In this document: positions 21,538 through 33,196 of the stretch, piece by piece
Position numbering within the stretch: position 1 is the first letter of the stretch
How the letters are laid out: each line of letters begins with the position of its first letter
Assembly: GCA_007449985.2 (NCBI GenBank)
Contig: VIIQ02000678.1
Location: 55,001 to 119,000 of the forward strand
Length of the DNA stretch: 64,000 nt
From: Desmodesmus armatus
Lineage: Eukaryota > Chlorophyta > Chlorophyceae > Sphaeropleales > Scenedesmaceae
Direction: 5' to 3'
Notes under the pieces: generated by a model
The model's input: only the letters and a program-made list of their open reading frames with translations
Database searches by the model: none
What the model was told of the DNA's origin: nothing
Translations under genes and position numbers: made by a program

Positions 21538-24500
21538 TCACTGCTGCTTGTGCTGGGACTTCTGCTGCAGCTTTTGCAGCACAGATTGCTCAAAGCCACC
21601 AGTTGGCATGCCTGGGAAGCTGCTAAAGCTTTTGCTGCCTGATGCTGCAGGGGGCATACCCGGGAAGCTGCTGAAACCGGAAGCCCCAGCTTTGCTGCTG
21701 CCGCTGCCCGTTGCTGCCGGCGCTGCGGCTGTGTGTGTTTCCGCACCGCTGGCTGCTCCATTGCTGGCAGCTGCAGCATCCGGAGGGGACACAGGCTGTG
21801 CACCTGCAGACAGCAAAGCACAGCAATGTTGAGCTCAAGATGCTACCATACAAGCTAAGCTGCAGGCTGCCCCTAAAAGCGCTCAGTCACTGCACGTTGC
21901 TCAGGACAGCTGCTGGTGCGTCCACTGCTTCTGCTCAATGCAGCACAGCCTAACAAGGTGATAGCCCTGCTATGCAGCCCATCCCCACAAATGTCTGCTG
22001 CTGCTGCTGCCGCCTGGCTCGATCCCACCGCATCGCATTTCATGCGCCAAACACGTCATGTAATGCTTACTTGGGAAGAGAGGTTTGCTGGGACGCTGCG
22101 TCGCCCTGCCCCCACTGCCTGCACCAGCAGCACCCCCAGCAGCAAAGAGCGGCGCCACAGGCCACTTGCTGGCTGCCGCTGCTTCCGCTGCCCCTGCTGT
22201 TGGCTGCTGCCGCCCCGGCTGGCCCTGCTGCTGGGGCTGCTGTTGTGCCTCTGGCATGACTTTGAGGTAGGGCGTGATGAGCAGGGGGTTCTTGATGTCT
22301 CCCAGCACCTGGTGCAATCAGCAGACACAACACAGCAGCACAGGCACTGAGCAAGCACACCACACACAACAACAAAGCATATGCCCGCTGTCACCACCAC
22401 TGTTGAGCACCATCATTGCCAGAGTAAAGCACGCAAGGGACATGCCTCCCCTTGTGAAGCAACTGCCTTCGGCACCCTGCGCCCTACCCAACTGACGTAA
22501 TCCCCACACCTGCACATCCCACACTTCAACACCGTAAGGATGGTCAACAGTCACGGCCCACCCATCAAGACTTGCAGCCAGCACACACCTGGTGTGCTGC
22601 CTGTGCTGCTGCCTGCAGGCTGTCCAGCACCACGAGTGCCGAGGCCTTCTTCTTCTTGCGGCTGTCCTTGAGTATGACGTCCTCCACCAGGAACTCCTCA
22701 CCAAACAGCTGACGCAGCCGCTCAGTGCTGTAGCTGCCTGCACACAAGATGGGTGATAGGCTTCATAGAACTGCTTGCATGTGACTGATATGTTGCCTAC
22801 ATGCTAGCTATACTTGTATCCTCACAGTGAGAGGGTGTCAGTCACAGTTGCCTTGTCACATCAACCACATACAGTATGCAGTCAGTCTCAGACCCCAACC
22901 CCAGCTCAATCAACCACGGCCCAAACTGCCGCTTAAGCACACCTGAGGCCAACCCTCATTGTGCCACAAGCAAGACACTGGGAAAGTGCCAGACAGAGCA
23001 ACAGGAGTTGCCGCTGTGGAGCACCTGTCGCTGCGGCCGCTTGGTTGGCAGCACGTCAACCAAAAACCGGCTGTGATATCATCCCAACTGCGTCTATGTG
23101 CCGGAGCCTTGTTACCCAGTGAGCGACCACAGGTGTTGCACATCCTGGGTGCTTGCACACATGACTGGTTGCATGTGCGTGGACCGTCAACACATATTGG
23201 AGCCCTGTGTACGCTGTGCGGAGCCGTGTCACAGAGTTGGAGTCACAGGAACACAACTAACACCCCGGCAGCCAGCAGCGTCTCCTGCCGCCCTTCCCTC
23301 GCAGTCACATCCTCACCTACTGTTGGGTCCCAGGTGACCTTCACTGTCCGTTGCAGCAGCTGGGTCGTCTCATCGTCCTCAGCACCACTCGCCCCATCAC
23401 CAGCAGCAGGCCGCCCAGAGGGTCCAGCGCCTGCTGAGTCCCGCGCCCTGGCTGCTGCTGCTGCCGCTGCCGCCGCCTGTTGCTGCTGCTGCCTCTCCCG
23501 CTGCTCTTGCTGTGCCCTTGCCCGCAACGCCTCAAGCTCCACCTAGCACAGCATAGCACGGCACAGCACGGCACAGCATCATCATCATCATTACACGTGT
23601 TTCCGGCCAGGTTCATTGTGCAAGCAGCATGCTGCAAGCAGCAAATCGACCTTGGTGCAAGACAAGCAAGACACCACCAGGCGACCAGTGACCTAGGACA
23701 CTAGAAAGCCTGTGCCAGTTACGGCCACAACGCAGGCATACAAAGGGCATAAAAGCAGCAGCGCTGAAACGGGCTGCTGACGACCACCCCACACATGCTG
23801 CTCTGTGGTTTCAAAACCAAACTACTGCACAGCACGGCGCGATAACTTGGAGGGCGGCCCATGCTCAGCAGCATCACAGCGTGGGATGAATCAGTGAGGG
23901 TCCATCCCCGTATGTGGGCCAGCTGTCGCATGCCAAGCTGTAGCAGACATGCAGACGCATGCAGGACACCTGTCACCAGTCAGTGGATGGCGATCCAGTA
24001 AATTTTGCTTTGCTTACCTTGAGCCGCGCTCGTGCCTGCTCCTCCTCGCTGCGTGTCTTCGCCCCCTCTTGCTCCTTGCGCTCCAGGTCCTGCCGCAGCT
24101 TCTGCCGCTTGGCATCCTGCTGGGCCAGGCGGCGCTCACGGTGAAGCTGAGCCCTGCAGGGGAAGGCGAGGGAGCAGGGAGGGGGCAAGGAGTGAGTTGG
24201 GGTCACCAGTCCCGATACGCAGAAGGCAAGAAGTGGGTGGTTTTGACATAGGAAGGCAGGCACTTATTGTTGCTTGAAGCAACTATCTTGAGTCTTGTGC
24301 TGACTGGATGTGACCAGGCCATTGCCTGTCTGAGCCTGAGCCTGGTCGGGCTGCTTGCATGCTGCATTGCAGCAGTATTTGAGCCCTTCAGCGTTATTCA
24401 TATGCTTTCCACGTGAACAGTTGGGTGTGACAGCTGCAGGGATGCCAACAGCTGGCGACTCACTCCAAGTAGTCATCCAGCGCCCCGCGTGCTGACTTGT

Positions 24501-24965
24501 CAGACAGGATGGCATAAGCCTTCTTTAGCTCATCAAACTCTTGAGCTGAGGAGGCATACAGCATACAGCAGGATTCAGCAAAGAATATGTCGGTCGGTGA
24601 AAGTGGCCAAGCATAAATGACAGCAGGGGTGTTGCCATGCTACACAGAGTGATGGCACAGCACACACTGGCAATCACTCAAAAGGCCCTGCTTGCTTGCT
24701 GTAGCACAGATGCTGTTCCCACCTGCATTTGGCGACTTCTTGTTCTTGTCTGGATGCTTCACCAAGGCCAGCCGACGGTACGCCTGCAAGACAACGGGTG
24801 CCAGTGTGTCAAGCACTGCAGTTGCTGTAGCAGGGCTTGGCAGAGCTGCCAGCATGCATGTGCCATAGCTCTGCATACCTTCTTGATTTCTTCAAGACTG
24901 GTTTGCTGGCCATCTTTCAGCTCGAGAATCTCGTAAGGATTCTTGCCCTCTATGAACTGCTCCAT
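21538..24965 (-). CDS. DNAJC17-type J-domain and RRM protein (splicing-linked cochaperone)
   Basis: Eight exons join exactly in phase: 24965-24879, 24783-24723, 24545-24464, 24153-24018, 23542-23317, 22737-22589, 22308-22071 and 21803-21538, giving 414 residues. Residues about 9-75 are a J domain (NPYEILEL, AYRRLALVKHPDKN with HPD at 39-41, FDELKKAYAILSD), which stimulates Hsp70 ATPase activity. A charged coiled coil follows (RERRLAQQDAKRQK ... EQEGAKTRSEEEQARARLK). An RRM-like fold spans about 185-245 (VKVTWDP, YSTERLRQLFG, VLDSLQAAAQAAHQ). The C-terminus is Ala/Gln-rich with two FSSFPGMP repeats. J plus RRM in this order is the DNAJC17/Cwf23 family, which associates with the spliceosome. 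The family is usually near 300 residues; the excess is low-complexity C-terminal sequence. Confidence 0.92.
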
Positions 24966-25898
24966 GGCTTCTGTTGCTGATGAGTGCTGAGTTTGGGCTT
25001 GGGGAGCTGCGGTGTTGCGTTCGTTCGGCTAGTTGGATGTAGAGCTGCCGACGGAGCACCGCGCTAGCCCTGGTGGATGCCGTATGTGTCAGTTTGTGAC
25101 CAGATCAAATATGTGACAGCCCAGGTGCTGTTGGTGGTGGCACTTGGTCGCAACTTTGATGACTGGTTACCAATATGATTTGTGTACACTGATTGTTCGC
25201 ATCCTGTCGATGGGGCATGCATATCTAATCTAAAGCCATTGGCAAGGCACTCACTACACTACACAATACACTTGGTCTGGTCTGACCAGTGAGGAACATA
25301 TCCTCTAGAGGTCAGCCGCTGCATCTTGGAGCGACGGCTGCATGTGGCTCGTGCCGGCAACCACCATCACAAGACTGTGTCGTGACATATCAATCAACAC
25401 ACTGAGATTCAAGTATTGTTACAGTCAATGCTACCATAGCGTACAACAGCACACGGGAAGCTGATGGGACAGCACAGTGACCAGGCCCGACAGAATACAA
25501 TCAAATACAACACGGCTGCTAGCACACCACACAAAAACCAGGCACAACACGCACAAGAAACACATCAACATAGTCCGAGGACAACAGTACCATAGATAAA
25601 ACACACCTGCCAAGCATGACGAACAATACATGCTGCCAATCAGACTAGAGCACCCAGTCAGATGGCCCAGCAGCTGGCATGTGAGGCATCAAAACTGGTC
25701 CAAACAGCCCAGCACACTCCCAAACTTGTCAAGACAGGGCCTGTTATCCCAACCCTGGCCAGAAAACCAGAAGCTGCTCATCAAGGCATGCCATCACGAA
25801 CATCCACCAGTCTGCAAAGCCTGCAGACTGAGCCCATGATGGGCACCGAAACAACACCCACCCAACAGAACACTGAGATGCAGTGGTACTGTCCCTGT
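24966..25898. other. DNAJC17 promoter and 3' UTR of the DCN1-like gene
   Basis: No coding exon recognised. The stretch lies between two minus-strand genes and contains the TGTAA assigned to the DCN1-like gene. Confidence 0.5.
25420..25424 (-). terminator. TGTAA polyadenylation signal, DCN1-like gene
   Basis: TTACA on the plus strand about 475 bp after the DCN1-like stop codon. Confidence 0.5.
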
Positions 25899-28684
25899 TC
25901 ACGTGAAGAACAGCGTGTCTGTGACTGTGGCCTGCATCATGGCATTCACGCTGTTGCAGCGAAATGCGTCAACAATCCCTGTTGGCCTGCTGTGCGACTG
26001 CCCGCCACCCAGCTGCATGTGCTGCGCACCCCCACCCATGTTGTTCAAGAACGCCTGCTGCTGGCAGCCCCACCCTGCTGCCTTGGCACTCGAACCACCT
26101 GGCACTGCACCTGGCCCAAAGTTGTAGGGGCCCTGCACCTCCTGAGGGTAGCTCTGCTGCAGCTCCTGCTGCTGAGCAATGGGGTGGCCCCAGCCCTGCG
26201 GCGGCCTGCCGCCCCTGCATGCTGCTGCCCCAGAGAGGCTCCTGGCCATGGGGTGCAGCCCGCCTGCTGTGCGCTGACCCGTCATGGGGCTGTTGGTGCC
26301 CTGCATCATGTCGTCACAGGGCTCACACCCCGGCTGCCCTGCTGCTGCCTGCTGGGGGCTGCGAAACCCCAGCGCTGCTGTGCCTGCTGCTGGTGCTGTG
26401 CCTGCCACCTTGTACCTCTTGACCACGTGCTGCCCTGCTGCCCGGGGCGTGTCTGAGGGCGCTGCCATGGCCAGCTGCTGCTGGGGGTGGAGCGGGGAGG
26501 TGGAGCCAAGGGGCAACTGCTGCAGCTGCTCTGCCACCTCTGCCACGCCGACAGGCATGCGCCGCTTGCTGCAGGGCAGAAAGACAGGCAGGGGAGTTGT
26601 CAGCAAGCGCAGCCCAGACGACAGCACTTGGTGCAGAAGCACACCCATTGCGCGCACTGCTCAGCCAGCATCATGCACCTGTTTGCTACCCTGCATGTCA
26701 ACACCATCTTGCATACTGATACTGGCAGGCTCCGATAAAGAAACCCCACACCCTTGGACACAGTCTGTTGAGCAAGTGCTGTTGTCGCGGCCCCCTGCAG
26801 AAGCAACATCGCTCACCTGCCGCTGCGGGGTGACACTGCCGCCAGCAGATGCTCCGAGGCGGGCCAAACGTTGGAAAGGTCCATGGGCTCGGTTGGCCTG
26901 CAGCACAGCAGCACGTACCCACACACAGCAACCAATGTCAGGAAGACTGCATGTGATGCCCTGTGAATGCAGGACAACTTACATGAGAACCGCCACCGAT
27001 GCACACCCCAGTAGAATGCCTGTGTTTGCAGGACATTTTTGTTGGGACGCTGTAGGGCCCATAAGATTGCTTGCTGTACAGCACGTACCATATCTGCCAC
27101 CACACAGTACCGGCTGCCATGTGGCTTCAAAGCCGCCCAACTTTTTGCGCACCGGGCCACAGCATACACGCACACCACACACGCAGCTGCTGGCCTTGCC
27201 GCTGTCAATTGCAATGGCATGCCCCCGTGGCAGCTGCAATTGGTGGCAGATCACACTCACTTCTTCGCGCTGCGCCTGATATGCTCCACAAACTCGTCCA
27301 GGGCCACGGGCCAGGCAGCAGTGGGGTCGTAGTTGCTGAGGTCCTCCAGCACCGTCCGGCTAAACTCCAGCAGCTGCACAAGCAAGCACCGCAAGGCGGT
27401 TAGTGCAAAGCAGGCCGATGCATGCAGGACAGCATGCGCTGGCATGTACTGGCAGAAATGCTTCAAACAGCGGACGTTTCAAAGTGGCCACGCAGGAAAG
27501 CGGCCGCTGTCCTTTCGACCCTGTAAGCTCCATCCCAGGACACGGCTGCCACACCGCTATGCTTACCTGCGTCCACGTGTCCTCTGTCACGACAAGGGGC
27601 TTGTAGCTGCTGGTGATGAAGGAGCACCAGCGATCAAGCAGCCTGAAACGGCCCTGCAACAGCCCCTGCCATGCAGCAACAGCAACCGGCACCTGCAACC
27701 AACACACAGTCGCAAGACAGAAGCAGCTGCACATGTGAGCAAGGAGCTGCACACAGTGTGTGCTGAGGTGTGCAGGGCTGTGTAGAGGACATGTTACTGT
27801 TGCTACATACAGTGCAGAATGGTGGGCTAAAACAAACTTGATTTGAGATGCGCTGCCTGACCGTCTGCGGTACTCGTCATGTCATTTGACGGACAAAGGC
27901 AACTGCACACTTCAAACCAATGCACAACAGGTGTGACATACCTGCACATTGCGTTTGCTCTGCTCACGGCAGACGAAGAACACAAACTGGTAAAAGAACC
28001 TGAACTCTTCCGGGTGCATGTTCTACAGGCAGCAGCAACACCAGCAATGTGGTCAGCACACAAGTCAGGTGCAGGAGTGACTGCTGCGCCAGGGTTTGGT
28101 AGCTGCAGTGTAATGACGATGCTAATACCTATCAGTGCATGCAGATGTTGACTGTATACACTGCATGCTGCAGAAACATAGCTGTGTCCTGCGCACTGCA
28201 GCTGCTTGACTGCTGTCTTTCGTTGTCTGCGTCAGTCTGCACGATGCCCAAGGCTGCGGCACTCACATGCCAATCGATCTGTTCCCTGAGCTTGTTCAGC
28301 AGCTGCAGTGCATTGTTCCTGCAGCACACATGCCACATCATGTCAGCACAGCACGCAGGGAAGGACGCGCAGTGAGGCAGACAGCGATGGTGGCCTGAGA
28401 AGCAACGCTGCTGCATGTTCTCACCCAAATATGCCCTCCTTCTGAAGCTTCTCCGTCAGGTTCGCCAGCTGACACTTGCTGTTGACGCTGCCAGGCGTCT
28501 GGGCACACACTGTGGCGCACAACAGCAGCAGAAGGACAACAGCAACACCCATGGTGACCTTAGGGCGACAGGGACGCAGCAGCAGGGTTGGTAACGGTGG
28601 CGGAAGTGTTCAAGGCCCACCTTTGTAGTCCAGATAGGCCTTGCTAAGCAGCTCATACTCCTGCTGCCCTGCTCCATGTGCCAT
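25899..28684 (-). CDS. DCN1-like (DCUN1) neddylation cofactor with long C-terminal extension
   Basis: Eight exons join in phase: 28684-28621, 28509-28425, 28318-28267, 28022-27942, 27692-27567, 27373-27261, 26897-26817 and 26568-25899, giving 423 residues. The DCUN1/PONY domain is clear in its second half: [21 protein letters not shown], then [54 protein letters not shown]1 proteins bind cullins and the NEDD8 E2 and speed up cullin neddylation, which activates cullin-RING ubiquitin ligases. No UBA domain is seen at the N-terminus. The last exon adds 222 residues not typical of the family: a GSKRRMPVG basic motif, then Gln/Gly/Pro/Met-rich sequence with HVVKRYKV. This tail may direct nuclear localisation or partner binding. 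The start codon sits 529 bp from the divergent RING gene. Confidence 0.9.
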
Positions 28685-29213
28685 GGTACTTGTGTGCCCC
28701 AAAGTCCCAGGCCAGCTGCCAGATCCAACACACGTGTACGGTTGGCTGACGTTGTGGTCGCGCTGCAGCGCGTTTGTACTGGGAGGGCTATGCAAACTGC
28801 ACAGCAGTGAACATCATGGAGTCTGTGCTGGCGAAAGATACAGGGGACGGGACAAGGCCCAGGGCTGCTGCAAACTGATCTGGGTTGTGTTGAGGGCTAT
28901 AGATGTATCTTTTTGTTCAAATCACACTTGTATAGTTGGGCTGTGACCATGACCCACCATGACCGGGTGCTAAGCGACGCTTCACAGACGTCGGGAACCC
29001 AGTCCACAATTCTCAACGCCCTTGGTTTACTTGTTGCCATATACGTGACGTCCGACCTCCACTGACCCTCCTGCTTTTGCCTTTTTGCCTTCGTCCTGTG
29101 GCGCCACTAGCTCCCTCGTATTCTACATAAACGTTGGTTGCGTTTCCAATCTCCAGATTCCAGTCTTGCAGCAGGGCGTCACCGTGGAGATTGAGCAGCA
29201 CACAGCAGCACAG
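28685..29213. promoter_or_regulatory. Shared promoter region between the DCN1-like and RING-H2 genes
   Basis: Head-to-head start codons with about 530 bp between them and no other gene. No clear TATA box was seen for either side. Confidence 0.45.
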
Positions 29214-31684
29214 ATGGGCCCAGATTTTGCGGAAGCAGCACGCAAGAGGCAACGTAGAGCCCCTGCAGCACCCCAGACAACACAGCCAGTGATAGACTTG
29301 GCAAGCCAGAGCAGCCATGAGCTGGACAGCAGAGATGGTCAGCATCAGGCGTTCCAGGTGGGGGCAAGGAGAGCACATGTTGCACTTCCCAAGCTGCTCT
29401 GAAGCATGCTGCTCCCACCCTACCATGATGCAGCTTTAACACCGCACATGTGCATGCTTGCACCGAACGAAGGCCCAGCGAACGTAATGTGTGGGTGCTG
29501 TCTGCTGTCTGTATGCCGCAGTCCCCCACCGCTGCTGCAGGAGGTGCCAACGCTGCGGCGGGCGGCACAGCAACAGGCCAGAAGCGGCTGTGGGGCGAGA
29601 TGACAGGTGGTGACGGTGCGCCTTTTGTCAACGGCACGGGCCCCTCATCCATGCAGTGGGGCAGCACGCGGCCACGCATCAGGCGCAAGCGCCCAGCAGG
29701 CGCAGCAGCAGCGGCTGCAGCGGCAGCGGCAACCGGCTCTCCCATCGTCATCCTGGATGAAGACTCACCCGCACCGTTGAGCACCAGCACCATCAAGCAG
29801 CATGGAGCCCACCTGCGGGAATCCAGCCACAGCAGCCGCCGCGTGGTCCCTCGTATGCGGCTCAACCCCACCAGCAGCCCAACCATGCGCCCGCGTGGCA
29901 TTGCAGCCAACCCAAGCATCGCCGGCCTGGCCCCAGGCGCTGCTGCGGCAGCGGGCAGTGTTGCAGCACAGGCAGCAGCACATGCAGCCAGGAGGCGCGC
30001 TGTGCGCGCTGCCCCTGCGCCTGCCGCTGCAGCAGGCCAGCGGCGCAACAGCAACAGCAGCAGCAGCAGTGCTGAGCAGGTTGAGGTGGATGCAGATGCA
30101 GCCCTGGCACGCAAGCTGATGCAGGAGGAGGAGGACCTGGTGCTGGCCCAGAGGCTGATGCAGGAGGAGGAGCAGGCAGCACAGGTGCGGCGGGCATTGG
30201 TGAGGGTGCTCTGCGGTGTGCATCTGCCTGTGTACGGCAGCTTCGATACCGCTTCCTGTGTCTGGCACTGTGCAGGCAGTTAACACGCTGCCGTGTTGCA
30301 TGAGAGTTCTGTGGCCTGCCACACATGCATGCAGCGGCATCACTGCGTGCTTCCGCTGAGCGCTCGCATTTGCTTTCACCCCTGCCTTGGTGCTCCCATG
30401 CAGGTGCGCCAACAAGCAGCAGACCGCTATCGCGAAGAGATGCAGGCAGCAGCAGCGCAAGCAGCACGAAGCTGGCGTAGCAGCCAGCGAGCAGGCGGCC
30501 AGGCACATCCCAACATGCCCCCTGGCTACGACCCAGCGGACACAGCAACCCTCCAGGGCCACCAGCACATGCCCCCTGCCCCACCTGCAGCCGCAGCAGG
30601 CGCTGGCCCGGCCAGCCAGGCCCCGCAGGCCCCAGCACGTGCCTTCAACGTCGGCCAAGCCATGGCACAGATGCTACTGTCCATGCCAATGCCCATGCCC
30701 ATGCCGCGGTGGTCGGGTAGGGGCTCTGGCGGCGGGCGTGGTGGCGCGCGCAGGGGCCTGCCGCCCAACCTGATGCAAATGAGGGAGGCTGTGCTGGGCA
30801 TGCAGCGCGCTGGACTGCCCCCGCACCTGCTGTTCAGTGACAGGGACTTCACAGCAGGTGCGTGCTACGTTCGGGTGATCTGATTACATGCTCAGCTGTC
30901 TGATTATCAGGCTGTGCGTGCAGGTCTTGCAGCTAGGGTTAATGTGTGTTGCTATGCTTTGCTCCTGCATAAGATGGAAGCGCGCTGGTATGATGCCTGC
31001 ATCTCGTGCAAGCCTCGTGGAAGCGCGCTGATATGATGCTGTCGCTCGTGGGGCTGCTCAGTTATGCTTGCACTACGCTGCCTTTTGCTGAACTTTGGCT
31101 GACTTGATTTGTTTACTTGCAGACGACTACGAGCTCTTATGCCGGCTGGATGAAAATGTTGAGAACCGCAAGGGTGCTGGCACGGCCACCATTGAGTCCC
31201 TGCCGACACAGACAGTCCCTGTCGGTGGCCTGCCAGGTACAGCTGCTGGCGAGAAGCTGAGCTGTGCTGTGTGCCTGGAAGAGTTTGCTGAGGGCTCTGA
31301 GCTGCGCTGCCTGCCGTGCCTGCACAAGTTCCACAAGGTGGGTGTGATGCAGCTGTGTGTTTCACACATGACAGGCCCATGCACATTGTCTCATGTGCAA
31401 GCTGCATGATGAGGCACGGACGAAGGCTCACATTTTTCTGCTGCAGTGCAGCTGTGGTAGCTGGGTTATGGAGTGGGAGCACACTCTTCACAGCACAGCC
31501 AGAACAGCTGTACCGCACCGCACAGATGTGGACCGTGCCTTAGCATCAGCGCTCAGGCATGTTTACTGTGCTGTCAATGATGGCATCGTTCATGTGTGCC
31601 TTTGTCTGTATCTTGCAGGGCTGCATTGACACCTGGCTGCGACAGAAGGCAGCCTGCCCGGTCTGCAACAGGGACTGCACATGA
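29214..31684 (+). CDS. RING-H2 E3 ubiquitin ligase with SUMO-interaction-like motifs
   Basis: Five exons join in phase: 29214-29357, 29522-30199, 30404-30857, 31123-31337 and 31619-31684, giving 518 residues. The C-terminal RING-H2 (about residues 473-514) has CAVC ... LPCLHKFHKGC ... CPVC, the C-x2-C / C-x-H-x2-H-x2-C / C-x2-C order of E2-binding RING-H2 domains, so ubiquitin transfer is expected. Just before it is DYELLCRLDENVENR, a stretch also found in plant RING-H2 ligases. The rest is disordered: early basic RKRQRR (nuclear-localisation-like); PVIDLA (residues 25-30) and SPIVILDEDS (about 121-130), which resemble SUMO-interaction motifs; two LMQEEE repeats near 205-220 that are weakly UIM-like; MPMPMPMP; and a GRGSGGGRGGARRG patch. 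The start is the first ATG of the frame. The exon 2 donor could lie 12 bp earlier. Nuclear location and SUMO binding are inference. Confidence 0.87.
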
Positions 31685-33196
31685 GTAGGCAGGGCAGCTA
31701 TAATGGCATCCACCCTGTTCCAAGCTGAGATTGTGTATTACAGTCGTCTCAAAACGCTTTCTGATGCCTGATGTTTGGGTCGTGCAGCTGCCTGAGCGGC
31801 TGTGCTGGCACACTGTGCAGGACATGCCTTGTGGCATGCTGGCAACCGCTTGCTCATATCAGATAGGTTGCCCTGCACATGCTGCCATGTGATGGGGTGC
31901 GCCCCAGCCAAACACAGAGTCAAACCAGTCATGGTGGTGGGACGCCCTTGGTTGGGGCTGCCGACGGCAGCACCTTGATGCAAGCAGTGGCAGGAGATAT
32001 GTGTCACCGTGTCAGATTGTCCTGTATTTGCATGTACCATGGCAGCGGTTTCTGTAGGCTTTCTGTCAGTGGTGTTCTATAGTAGCATTTTGTCAGGGCT
32101 GTTTCGGCAGGAAGTATTCGTTGTGTGGCGTCAGGCATAGCAGTGCCACTCAGTGAGTCATCTGCATCGCAGGTGCGCAAGTTGCCTGCAGCTGTTGCGC
32201 AAGTCCAGCACTCTGCCGCAGTACTTTGTCAGGGTGCAAGATGCATTCATCGCAGGGATGCATGCTAATATGGAGTGTCATGTCACTCTACGGTATCACT
32301 GGGTCTGCCCAACACTCTCCCATAAGCATCTGAGGTGTGCCAAATGCTTTGCAAGTGCTGTGAAAGTGATTGTGCAAGCCACCAATTTGTGATGGCGGGG
32401 TCAGCTGGTGCTTGATGTGTGGTTAGCATGCTGGCACTGTTGCAGCCACATGCTGTTGTACAGGTCCATGCTCGAGAGTGACTTCCTTGTCCATCTAGTG
32501 TGCAGCTTGGTTTCCACCTGGTGAAGTGTAGGTGGTGTGCTGGAGGGGGCGGTTGCTTGCTCACAGTGGTTGATTACCTGTATGGTCTGCCACAGCAGGC
32601 TCTGCAGTAGCGCCCATCAGCCCTTTGTGCTGTGTCATATGCGGCTGTGTTGATGCACACAGGGTCGAAGCCTCAAGCTGGCGTCTGTAGCTGGCCGGCC
32701 AGCTGAGTGTGTGCGAGACCCTGTGTGCATCAACGGGGACGCTTGTACTATATTTGCCGCGATGTCCAACCTGACCTTGGCGGCCAGCTTGTAATGTTTG
32801 TAGCTTGTCGCCCTGTTGGGTGTGTGTCCCAACTACGTGGTGAAACAAGAGCAGTCCTCTGAATTCTGAACTCCAGATTCACCCCCATCCTCATGCAAAT
32901 GGGGTGCTCCTGCCTCTGGGGCATGGATTGATTGAATGCATTCCTCTGCGCTGGACTTAGAACATCCAATCAATTGAACACTGACCTGCCAGATGTGAGC
33001 CACAATGACATGAAGCGGTTGGCATTGGAACAGCAGGGTTTGCCACCCTGGCACAGAGTTCAAAGTCGGCAGTTGGGCAATCCGGCTTGCTTATTGCGCT
33101 CACGCGCCTTCAACTGCATTCACATAGGCTTACGTTCGCCCCTTGCGCGTTCCTCAGCCGGTCAGAAAGCATCAAGTCAGGATCTGGGCGGCAAAG
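31685..33196. other. Intergenic between RING-H2 and STK19 genes
   Basis: No gene recognised. It holds the 3' flank of the RING gene, the promoter of the STK19 gene, and one perfect hairpin at 32649-32734. Confidence 0.5.
32649..32734. repeat. Foldback hairpin with 18-bp perfect arms
   Basis: Arms at 32649-32666 and 32717-32734 are exact reverse complements (GTTGATGCACACAGGGTC). The loop itself contains a 16-bp perfect palindrome at 32689-32704 (AGCTGGCCGGCCAGCT), so the whole can fold as a cruciform. Confidence 0.8.

Noticed and set aside
27258..27466. TGA right after AKK in the DCN1-like gene as the protein end
   Set aside because: The same bases form a GTGAGT donor, and the next two exons continue in phase with an open frame of 250 codons; kept only as an alternative.
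29179..30114. Open frame of 311 codons on the minus strand
   Set aside because: Antisense to exons 1 and 2 of the RING-H2 gene; it lacks a coherent domain, while the plus strand splices into a complete RING.
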